Below, piece by piece: positions 12,789 through 17,808 of a DNA stretch of 24,731 bases (its first letter is position 1; every line of letters starts with the position of its first letter). Origin of the DNA: a virus; the IMG/VR virus record IMGVR_UViG_3300021389_002345, positions 1 through 24,731 of that record; one strand, written 5' to 3'. Position numbers and translations under genes: made by a program. The notes under the pieces are model-generated. The model was given only the letters and a program-made list of their open reading frames with translations, was not told the origin of the DNA and did no database searches.

Positions 12789-12962
12789 TTGAAAAAGCAA
12801 ATTACATTACACAACTTGCTACGAGATGCAGAGGCACTGTCCTCAGCACTCGCTACTGCTACTGATGAGCAAATCATCAGCCAAGCTACATATGATGACA
12901 TTCTCTATTCGCTTGCTAGCGAATTAGAGGATACTTTATATGCTCTAACTCAAAACAATTAA
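12789..12962 (+). CDS. Hypothetical 57-aa protein with TTG start
   Basis: TTG at 12789 follows AAAGGAGGT, the strongest ribosome binding site on this strand, by 5 nt. The product is 57 aa, acidic, helical and Ala/Leu-rich (RDAEALSSALATATDEQ). No family recognised. It is followed by a three-way-junction RNA element and by the plus-strand terminator at 13132-13157. Confidence 0.62.
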   Translation: MKKQITLHNLLRDAEALSSALATATDEQIISQATYDDILYSLASELEDTLYALTQNN

Positions 12963-12964
12963 AT

Positions 12965-13020
12965 AACTCCATTATTTCACAAGTGCACAAGCTTGTGAAT
13001 AGTGGACGTCCACTGGAGTT
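12965..13020 (+). ncRNA. Compact three-way-junction RNA element
   Basis: The outer stem AACTCCA (12965-12971)/TGGAGTT (13014-13020) encloses TTCACAAG/CTTGTGAA (12976-12983, 12992-12999) and GTGG-ACGT-CC AC (13002-13013, a perfect 12-bp palindrome). It begins 2 nt after a stop codon. No T-run follows, so it may be a 3' stabiliser, processing site or regulatory RNA. Confidence 0.5.
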
Positions 13021-13079
13021 GACTTAGTCACAATCCGCGCCTAAGTCTTGGAGGTGTCATTGGCTCCTTTTGATAGGGT

Positions 13080-13118
13080 CCGGAACCTTTGGATAGAACA
13101 TATGTTCGATAGTTCCGG
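13080..13118. repeat. Nested palindromes
   Basis: CCGGAAC (13080-13086) pairs with GTTCCGG (13112-13118). Inside lies a perfect 12-bp palindrome GAACATATGTTC (13096-13107), whose half-sites resemble those of the 7311-7423 iterons in opposite order. Could be an RNA hairpin or a protein site. Confidence 0.45.
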
Positions 13119-13131
13119 GATTTAAAGGAAT

Positions 13132-13157
13132 AGCTACCAGTTACCCAGTAGCTTTTT
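13132..13157 (+). terminator. Intrinsic terminator of the plus-strand genes
   Basis: AGCTAC (13132-13137) pairs with GTAGCT (13148-13153) around CAGTTACCCA, followed by TTTTTA. The loop is the same as in the terminator at 8820-8848. Confidence 0.72.
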
Positions 13158-13162
13158 ACCTT

Positions 13163-13501
13163 TTAAAGATTTACGCCGGTTTCGTCTTGAGCATTCTCTA
13201 TGCCTAAGACAGCAGTAGCCACGTTTGACCAATAAGCCATATCGTATCGCTCATCGTTCATCGCTGTAAGTTGAGCTAAAACATCGATAGCTTGTGAGAT
13301 GGATTCTTGTGGTTGTCTGCTCATGGCGTTAACCAATTCGCTGACTGTGTAAGCACCCTCAACAGTTTCACCTGTTGTGAATGATTTGTTTTCAACGTTG
13401 AAAACCATAGTCATTGTTACTGGTGCAGTAGTCATATAAGTTTCGATAGCGTCGTTTAAGTTAGTCATTGTTACCTCTTTTTCTGTTTTGTTTTCGTTCA
13501 T
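13163..13501 (-). CDS. Hypothetical protein with two in-frame starts
   Basis: 112 aa from ATG 13501, which is 7 nt behind the -10 TAGTAT. A second in-frame ATG (13468, MTNLNDAIETYM) has AAGAGGTAAC before it. The first eleven codons are Lys/Glu-rich and may serve only the leaderless start. The protein is acidic, rich in Thr, Met and Ala; no family recognised. Confidence 0.68.
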   Translation of the reverse strand: MNENKTEKEVTMTNLNDAIETYMTTAPVTMTMVFNVENKSFTTGETVEGAYTVSELVNAMSRQPQESISQAIDVLAQLTAMNDERYDMAYWSNVATAVLGIENAQDETGVNL

Positions 13502-13508
13502 ATATAAT

Positions 13509-13536
13509 ATACTAGTGACAAGTTATTCTTTGTCAA
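13509..13536 (-). promoter_or_regulatory. Leaderless-type promoter with shared 15-mer
   Basis: TTGACA (13531-13536), 16-bp spacer, TAGTAT (13509-13514), ATG at 13501. The spacer contains TACTAGTGACAAGTT (plus-strand reading, 13510-13524), also present at 12494-12508. Confidence 0.72.
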
Positions 13537-13545
13537 GTCAATTTT

Positions 13546-13596
13546 AAAAAAAACTTTGTAGGAATACCCACCTCACTGGATGGGTTTAATTCCTAC
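13546..13596 (-). terminator. Long hairpin terminator with T8 run
   Basis: GTAGGAAT/ATTCCTAC (13558-13565, 13589-13596) and inner ACCCA/TGGGT (13566-13570, 13581-13585) form a 13-bp stem with a bulge. On the minus strand it is followed by AAAG and eight T. It ends the 13652-14255 operon. A G5/C5 repeat at about 13605-13643 lies beside it. Confidence 0.75.
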
Positions 13597-13651
13597 TTAA
13601 TACTTGGGGGCTCGGCAAAACAAAAACAAAATCCTTACCCCCGGATGTTAA

Positions 13652-13999
13652 TTACTTATATTCGAATCCCGGTCTATCTTTGTAAGGGATATCTTTGTAT
13701 CCATTCAAGTGGTAGGACTTATTCTTGTCGATAGTATTCTTTTTAGAATAACGTCTCCACTCTTTAGCCTTGGACTCTCTATACCATTTAGTTATCTTTG
13801 TAAGGTCTTTGTTTACAAATGTCTGTAGGTATTCGTCCCTTAAATCTTTAGGGACTGTGTTAACAGCATTGCGAACTGTGTGCCTAAACAATCCATAACC
13901 TATGTTGTGTGGACTTACGTATCCACTTTTGTTCCTGTTCTTATCTACTAGGTCGCTTAATATAAAAGCGTCCCAGTATTTTTGTAATTCTTTATTCAT
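13652..13999 (-). CDS. Hypothetical basic protein
   Basis: 115 aa from ATG 13999, chosen because AAAAGGAAAAC lies upstream; an in-frame TTG at 14032 is less likely. It is rich in Lys, Arg, Tyr and Asp, with a C-terminal Tyr-rich stretch (KNKSYHLNGYKDIPYKDR). Not recognised. It is the second gene of an operon with 14025-14255. Confidence 0.66.
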   Translation of the reverse strand: MNKELQKYWDAFILSDLVDKNRNKSGYVSPHNIGYGLFRHTVRNAVNTVPKDLRDEYLQTFVNKDLTKITKWYRESKAKEWRRYSKKNTIDKNKSYHLNGYKDIPYKDRPGFEYK

Positions 14000-14024
14000 T
14001 GTTTTCCTTTTGTTTCCGGTGCCG

Positions 14025-14255
14025 TTAAGCAACCATATCTTTTAGTTCTTTTTTAATCTCCCTAGCAACTTCCCCTTTCCAAGGTGTAGCGTTAGCGAGA
14101 AAATATCTAACAACGCTTTTTGCACTATCAAATATGTATCTGTCTTCTATGGAGTCAAGCTCGTCCATTGCCTCCAAATAAGGTAAAGCATATGGGCTAG
14201 CGTTTGTCCAATCGTTCCTAATGTCTTTTGCGATTTCAAATATCGGTCTGTTCAT
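14025..14255 (-). CDS. Conserved actinophage-type hypothetical protein
   Basis: 76 aa from ATG 14255 with AGAAGGAC upstream. The pattern FEIAKDIRNDWTN ... PYLEAM ... DSAKSVVRYFLANA ... WKGEVAREIKKELK closely recalls a small protein common in actinobacterial phages (IAREIR-DW, SVVLYFLSNA, WRGE-ARRIKAELK). Its function is unknown. It is the best single pointer to an actinobacterial host. The likeness is from memory. Confidence 0.68.
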   Translation of the reverse strand: MNRPIFEIAKDIRNDWTNASPYALPYLEAMDELDSIEDRYIFDSAKSVVRYFLANATPWKGEVAREIKKELKDMVA

Positions 14256-14286
14256 TTTCGTCCTTCTTTCTGTTTGTCTTAATACC

Positions 14287-14315
14287 AATCTAACAAAGTA
14301 TTGTTACTTTGTCAA
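14287..14315 (-). promoter_or_regulatory. Promoter of 14255-13652 operon
   Basis: TTGACA (14310-14315), 17-bp spacer, TAGATT (14287-14292) preceded by TTTGT. Leader of about 25 nt with a Shine-Dalgarno, so this one is not leaderless. The -35 lies inside the end of the 46-aa gene upstream. Confidence 0.78.
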
Positions 14316-14444
14316 ATAACTTTTATACTTTCTTTCAGCTCGGCTAATCCACTTCTCAGCCCAACCTTGAAAATCCCAAACAAACTTTGTAGCCATAATG
14401 GATATAAAGATTGTTCCTATAAGGTCGTAGTTTATGTTATCCAC
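14304..14444 (-). CDS. 46-aa protein with a hydrophobic segment, GTG start
   Basis: GTG at 14444 overlaps the stop of the 14437-14751 gene, with GGAAG upstream. It begins VDNINYDLIGTIFISIMATK; residues 8-24 are hydrophobic and may span the membrane, followed by a basic, Trp-containing tail. Its coupling to the DUF2958 gene suggests a linked role. Not recognised. Confidence 0.55.
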   Translation of the reverse strand: MDNINYDLIGTIFISIMATKFVWDFQGWAEKWISRAERKYKSYLTK

Positions 14445-14751
14445 GTGCTTCCCTTTCCATCTTCTCTACTTCGCTTAAAGCTGTTGGTGTCCAGTAAAGG
14501 TCTCTCTCTACTTTCATTCCAAATGGTCCTGTTACTATTTCAAAGCTCTCAAGGTCAAAGTATCCTAATTCAACTTCGTGACCTGCTACAAGTCCGTAGA
14601 AGATTCCCTCTTCTTTATCAAACTCTGTCGCATACCAAGTCCAATTATTCCACGGGCAAAAATATTTCGCTTGCACTATTGGGTCCTCTTGTCTTTGTGT
14701 CTCGTATATTTCGGGGAACTTGTTTTCAAGTTCTTTGGTTACTAACTTCAT
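14437..14751 (-). CDS. DUF2958 domain protein
   Basis: 104 aa. The order of conserved elements fits DUF2958: LENKFPEIYETQ, DPIVQAKYFCP, WTWYATEFD, then FYGLVAGHEVELGYFDL and ERDLYW. The full family length is present. The function is not established; homologues occur on phages, plasmids and mobile elements. AAAGGAG precedes the ATG. It has a structured 5' leader of about 160 nt (14752-14914), long for this genome. Confidence 0.8.
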   Translation of the reverse strand: MKLVTKELENKFPEIYETQRQEDPIVQAKYFCPWNNWTWYATEFDKEEGIFYGLVAGHEVELGYFDLESFEIVTGPFGMKVERDLYWTPTALSEVEKMEREARG

Positions 14752-14948
14752 CGTGTCTCCTTTTGTTTTGTTAATCTTTATTAACCTGCTAGGTCCTTAT
14801 ACCTTTGACTTACTCCTCGGGTATTTAAGAGGTTTATAAGTTATGGTTTCCCACCTCTCCCGAAACTTTCAGTCTCTAGTCCTAAGATTTTTACTCCTAG
14901 CTTGTCGGTTAATACTTTAACCCTAACAAATAATGTTCTACTTGTCAA
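14752..14948 (-). promoter_or_regulatory. Promoter plus 160-nt structured leader of the DUF2958 gene
   Basis: TTGACA (14943-14948), 17-bp spacer, TAGGGT (14920-14925). The leader starts with ATTAACCGACAAGCTAGGAG, the shared motif, but here AGGAG is not followed by a start codon and lies in a stem CTAGGA/TCTTAG. Further stems are CTTATA/TATAAG enclosing CCTC/GAGG, ACCT/AGGT, and GTTAAT-AAAG-ATTAAC just before the real ribosome binding site. This looks like a regulatory leader. Confidence 0.55.
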
Positions 14949-14954
14949 GGATTA

Positions 14955-14998
14955 AATAAAAAAATATTTGGAGCTGTTTTCTGTTGACAGGTAACAGC
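14955..14998 (-). terminator. Probable terminator after the zinc-ribbon gene
   Basis: GCTGTT (14973-14978) and AACAGC (14993-14998) pair, with an inner CTGT/ACAG. On the minus strand a T-rich tract (14956-14965) follows about 8 nt after the stem. Confidence 0.5.
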
Positions 14999-15022
14999 GA
15001 ACCCCGTTCAAAGCAAATGGAC

Positions 15023-15310
15023 CTATTCGCGCAAAGCGTCTAGTAAGTAACCGGCTTCCTCGAAGTCGGATTGCAAACTATAGCTATTGTCGAAGTTGCC
15101 GTTATTTGTTAATAACAGAGTTGTATTATCTGTATTATCAAAGAACATACTCTTGAGCAAAGCTCTTGAGCTAACAACTTTATGACCATTGTTACAGTAA
15201 CCATTTGATTTGGTTACCATGGAACAAGTTTTGCAAACGAAACGCTTGTCTATTGTTTGTTCGGACATTTTCACACCCCCTTTTTGTTTTATAGTTTTTT
15301 TAATATTCAT
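15023..15310 (-). CDS. Small zinc-ribbon protein with two in-frame starts
   Basis: 95 aa from leaderless ATG 15310, or 81 aa from ATG 15268 (MSEQTIDKRF), which follows AAGGGGGTG. Cys26-x2-Cys29 (VCKTCSM) and Cys39-x3-His43 (YCNNGH) form a likely zinc site. The C-terminal part is acidic. Possible nucleic-acid or protein binding; no family recognised. Confidence 0.7.
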   Translation of the reverse strand: MNIKKTIKQKGGVKMSEQTIDKRFVCKTCSMVTKSNGYCNNGHKVVSSRALLKSMFFDNTDNTTLLLTNNGNFDNSYSLQSDFEEAGYLLDALRE

Positions 15311-15316
15311 ACTCTT

Positions 15317-15344
15317 ACTTTAATCTTTCTGTAATCTTTGTCAA
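15317..15344 (-). promoter_or_regulatory. Leaderless-type promoter
   Basis: TTGACA (15339-15344), 16-bp spacer, TAAAGT (15317-15322), then AAGAGT and ATG 15310. Confidence 0.8.
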
Positions 15345-15370
15345 CTCTTATTGAAAATTTTTTTCATCGT

Positions 15371-15398
15371 GTGTGGATTCTGTTGAAAGGCTCCACAC
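15371..15398 (-). terminator. Hairpin after the 15411-15554 gene
   Basis: GTGTGGA (15371-15377) and TCCACAC (15392-15398) form a 7-bp stem, 12 nt past the stop. T content after it is modest, so the call is tentative. Confidence 0.45.
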
Positions 15399-15410
15399 TG
15401 CCCCACGTCT

Positions 15411-15554
15411 CTAGGACCTAATGTCTTTCGAGAACATAAGATAACGACCTAATGTGTTTATTAGGAAGTTTTCTACACGCATAGAGCTTGTAGGGATACT
15501 GAATAAGTAAACCCAACTCTGTGGTGTGTAGAATGTTAGTTTATGTTTTTGCAT
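15411..15554 (-). CDS. Hypothetical 47-aa protein, leaderless
   Basis: The 47-aa protein begins MQKHKLTFYTPQSWVYLFSI and is basic. The ATG is exactly 6 nt after TAAATT of a good promoter, the same geometry as at least seven other genes here, which is the main support. No Shine-Dalgarno, no family. Confidence 0.6.
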   Translation of the reverse strand: MQKHKLTFYTPQSWVYLFSIPTSSMRVENFLINTLGRYLMFSKDIRS

Positions 15555-15560
15555 ACTTCC

Positions 15561-15588
15561 AATTTAACAAGATTTAAAACTATGTCAA
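15561..15588 (-). promoter_or_regulatory. Leaderless-type promoter
   Basis: TTGACA (15583-15588), 16-bp spacer, TAAATT (15561-15566), then GGAAGT and ATG 15554. Confidence 0.8.
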
Positions 15589-15609
15589 CTTTATTTAAGA
15601 TTTATTTTA

Positions 15610-16232
15610 TATCCTTGTGAAAAATTTCACAAAGTAGGATTAAAGGGAATCCAAGTTTGTGTCCATTGAGGAGCTATTTACCAACTTGGAATCTCAAGCT
15701 CCGACACTATTTCCCTTAACGAGAAACTGCACAGTCGTGTGTCCTTCACAGTTTCCTTTTTGTAGAGCTACACAGCAACACACACGATTGGCTTTCCACC
15801 TCATTGCTATGTCATCACCCTTTGACCTTTAAAACTATGGATACTTTCTGAGGGGGCTCTTGTCGACTAACTGCCTCGCACAGTCTCTCCAGTATCCAAA
15901 TTAGTAATCCATTTATATTCGATTACCAAACTTTAGTAAGACAATCTTTAGAGCTGTTTAGTTGCAACTGAGAGTTTCCTCTCTTACTCTGTGCAGGTAG
16001 TTTCCGATAAGCTCACATTGTTGCTAGAGGTAGTAGGTTTCTTGTGGTCATAACTAGTATTCTCACAATTCTTAAAACATAGCGAACAAGAGGTTTCTTT
16101 TCGAGACTATGGACACTTTACGAGCCAACTCTTAAAATTATCTTGCTAAAGTTTGATATAAATATTCTGTTGTCAAAAAGCCAAATTTTCTTAATATCCT
16201 CAGAACCACTATTTCAAGTTCGTATTGAATAT
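15610..16232 (-). ncRNA. Putative large structured RNA A, about 620 nt
   Basis: No gene fits. From the promoter at 16239-16267 the minus strand is dense in paired segments: GAGCT/AGCTC (15951-15955, 16010-16014) around GAGAG-TTTC-CTCTC; GTAATC/GATTAC (15904-15926); TGGATAC/GTATCCA (15838-15844, 15892-15898); GAAACTG/CAGTTTC (15723-15729, 15749-15755), whose loop TCGTGTGT (15735-15742) can pair with ACACACGA (15780-15787); and a four-helix pseudoknot at 15645-15715. It may end at the long hairpin ATCCT ... AGGAT with TGTGAAA/TTTCACA (about 15611-15640). Such density resembles the large ornate phage RNAs (GOLLD, ROOL), but I cannot assign a family. Confidence 0.5.
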
Positions 16233-16238
16233 ATAACC

Positions 16239-16267
16239 AAGTTAGCAGGTTTTGAATAACTTGTCAA
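16239..16267 (-). promoter_or_regulatory. Promoter of RNA A
   Basis: TTGACA (16262-16267), 17-bp spacer, TAACTT (16239-16244) preceded by CTGC. No start codon follows nearby. Confidence 0.62.
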
Positions 16268-16269
16268 AT

Positions 16270-16832
16270 TCTGTAACCTAATTTCTTTTTGGAGTTGAAT
16301 CCAGTCTCCAGTTAGATTCCAGCCTCCAGTATCTGACCATTACCTCACTTAAGAGGGTCCGGACCGTTTTATTGATACCGTGGAGTTATCACTTGAGTTA
16401 TATTCAGATGAACCCGTTACTTTCACCCTCCAACTCTTTTTACACAGAATGAGACCTATACGGTTTACACAAACATTCCCATTTTCGGAAACTCGCAGAT
16501 TTAGTGGGGCGTTCCCATAACATTCTCTCTCTTACCTAATGGCTTAATCTCAGCCGACCTCAGTTACCCAAGGTGTCCTGCAACTCTCAAGTCATCTACA
16601 GAATGTTAACAAAGTCAATTCTTTGTCTCTTTTTACTGGCTAGGTGCTCCGGTTCTCCACCCCTCGAGGTGCCGGCTCCTTCGTCGCTCTCCGTGAGTCC
16701 CGGTCTCACCCGAGCAGAAAGCATATTCCCCTAGTAATTCTCCCTAGTTTGTCTCTCACATAACCACATTTCCTAACGAATGTATCCATTCAGAAGAAAT
16801 GTTGCCGTGCGTGATAACTTCACGCTATCAAT
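16270..16832 (-). ncRNA. Putative large structured RNA B, about 560 nt
   Basis: The minus strand is purine-rich here and starts from a consensus promoter (16839-16867). Stems in order: GCGTGA/TCACGC at the 5' end; ACATTTC/GAAATGT (16766-16772, 16796-16802) over GAATG/CATTC; GCTC ... GAGC enclosing GTGAG/CTCAC; CACCT/GGGGTG flanked by CCGG on both sides; a hairpin with CAAAG/CTTTG; a long-range 9-bp pair AGAATGTTA/TAACATTCT (16600-16608, 16518-16526) closing a multi-branch region; GGTATC/GATACT near the 3' end; and two copies of ACTGGAG-R-CTGGA. Several stems gain G-U pairs only in the minus-strand RNA. No ORF of note. Confidence 0.52.
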
Positions 16833-16838
16833 ATAATT

Positions 16839-16867
16839 ACTATAACATAGTCTTGGCACTATGTCAA
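16839..16867 (-). promoter_or_regulatory. Consensus promoter of RNA B
   Basis: TTGACA (16862-16867), 17-bp spacer, TATAGT (16839-16844) preceded by ATGT. It points into the gene-free block. Confidence 0.8.
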
Positions 16868-17075
16868 GTCATTACATAAATAGCTTGTAACACACAATTA
16901 ACGAGGTCTGCGTTTAGTTGTTTCGTGTCTAGGTAGTAATGAACTACCAACCTTTATTATGTGCTACAAGCTACTTACAGACTTTGAATGTCTAGTTTCC
17001 TAGAAATTTTATCACCCTAAGGTTCCTCTCGTCCTACATAAATAGCTTGTATAAAGTTAATTTCTTAACCTTATG
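16868..17075 (-). ncRNA. Putative structured RNA C, about 210 nt, with direct repeats
   Basis: The expected first base (about 17075) opens a perfect 10-bp hairpin with a GAAA loop (17051-17074). A 17-bp direct repeat TACATAAATAGCTTGTA lies at 16873-16889 and 17035-17051. A TACAAGCTA copy in inverted order (16965-16973) can pair with either one; with the 16881 copy the stem reaches 13 bp including CACA/TGTG. Other hairpins are CTAG-GAAA-CTAG, AGAC/GTCT and GGTAGT/ACTACC. A segment ACGAGAGGAACC resembles the sarcin-ricin-type bulged-G motif. No gene. Confidence 0.5.
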
Positions 17076-17081
17076 TAATCC

Positions 17082-17109
17082 ACCTTAACAGATTATTTAT
17101 TTTTGTCAA
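17082..17109 (-). promoter_or_regulatory. Promoter of RNA C
   Basis: TTGACA (17104-17109), 16-bp spacer, TAAGGT (17082-17087) preceded by CTGT. The -35 lies within the 3' end of the 41-aa gene. Confidence 0.68.
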
Positions 17110-17218
17110 GTTCTTTAGAAAGTTTTTTTTCAGCTGGACTTCTTAAGTCATAAAAGTCTCTTTTGACTTCGTTACCAAATATATCTTCCCAAACAACTTC
17201 TGTTAAATGTTCTTTCAT
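17093..17218 (-). CDS. Hypothetical 41-aa protein, last of the tiny-gene chain
   Basis: The 41-aa protein begins MKEHLTEVVWEDIFGNEVKR; charged and Lys-rich at the end. The ATG overlaps the upstream stop (ATGA) and uses the GAGGAGGAAG site encoded by that gene's tail. Not recognised. Confidence 0.6.
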   Translation of the reverse strand: MKEHLTEVVWEDIFGNEVKRDFYDLRSPAEKKLSKELDKNK

Positions 17219-17355
17219 TCTTCCTCCTCTATTGGTGTCAAGGTATCGTATTCAGTAACTTCAAAGTTTTCGTTCATATAATCACTATTAAAATTATATA
17301 ATTTACCTTTACTATCTGACACAATAACTTCGTGAATAAAATATTCAGCTTGCAT
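17215..17355 (-). CDS. Hypothetical 46-aa protein with EEEE tail
   Basis: The 46-aa protein begins MQAEYFIHEVIVSDSKGKLY; beta-rich start, acidic end. Overlaps both neighbours (TAATG upstream, ATGA downstream). The start pattern (short beta strands, then helix) is similar in form to the proteins at 3380-3538 and 17671-17796. Function unknown. Confidence 0.6.
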   Translation of the reverse strand: MQAEYFIHEVIVSDSKGKLYNFNSDYMNENFEVTEYDTLTPIEEEE

Positions 17356-17498
17356 TATTCCTCCTCTAATATTTCATAGTCCGGTAAGTCTGTTGTGCTA
17401 GTCCACCAGTCAATTACTGCGTCTTTAATCTCATTACTATCATTGATATCTTGAACTTCAATATAAACGTTGAAATCAAACTTTGCATATATAGCCAT
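17355..17498 (-). CDS. Hypothetical 47-aa protein with EEE tail
   Basis: The 47-aa protein begins MAIYAKFDFNVYIEVQDIND and has DAVIDWW in a helix. It resembles small phage proteins with a beta-strand start and an acidic helix, but no family is assigned. Coupled on both sides by TAATG overlaps. Confidence 0.62.
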   Translation of the reverse strand: MAIYAKFDFNVYIEVQDINDSNEIKDAVIDWWTSTTDLPDYEILEEE

Positions 17499-17671
17499 TA
17501 TTCTTCCTCCTTTAATGCCTCATACCAAATAACAATACTGTTATCTAATTCAAGGTCATACTTAGATTTATCTGATAGTTCTTCTTTAGAGTATGTGCTT
17601 GTATATCCCCAATTAGTATGACCATAAACACTTTCGCAATACTCATCTAATACTTCTGTGATATCTGCCAT
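17498..17671 (-). CDS. Hypothetical 57-aa acidic protein
   Basis: 57 aa from ATG 17671 (MADITEVLDEYCESVYGHTN); an in-frame upstream TTG is ignored because the TAATG overlap with the previous gene and GAGGAGGAAG fix the start. Tyr-rich and acidic, with C-terminal KEEE. Not recognised. Confidence 0.66.
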   Translation of the reverse strand: MADITEVLDEYCESVYGHTNWGYTSTYSKEELSDKSKYDLELDNSIVIWYEALKEEE

Positions 17672-17796
17672 TATTCTTCCTCCTCTAAATGTTCTAACCA
17701 ATCTTTTGGTTGCATATCGTAAACGAAATCTTCTGCGTCTTTTTCGTCAGTCGCATCAAATTTTACTAATATCTTATATGTTTTTAACTTAGGCAT
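17671..17796 (-). CDS. Hypothetical 41-aa protein with EEEE tail
   Basis: The 41-aa protein begins MPKLKTYKILVKFDATDEKD, a beta strand followed by an acidic helix (AEDFVYDM). AAGGAG lies 8 nt before the ATG. Overlaps the next gene by TAATG. Similar in shape to the other tiny proteins of this chain. Confidence 0.64.
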   Translation of the reverse strand: MPKLKTYKILVKFDATDEKDAEDFVYDMQPKDWLEHLEEEE

Positions 17797-17808
17797 TATT
17801 TTTTCTCC

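Noticed and set aside
14301-14774. Plus-strand reading frame of 157 codons
   Set aside because: It runs opposite to the well-supported DUF2958 gene and the coupled 46-aa gene, has low-complexity Leu/Ser-rich composition and no initiation signals.
16157-16195. A further minus-strand promoter around TTGACAACAG
   Set aside because: No TAxxxT -10 element lies 16-18 bp downstream of the TTGACA.
17018-17032. Fragment of 23S rRNA (ACGAGAGGAACC-like)
   Set aside because: Only about a dozen bases resemble the sarcin-ricin loop and the flanks do not match, so at most a bulged-G-type motif in RNA C.
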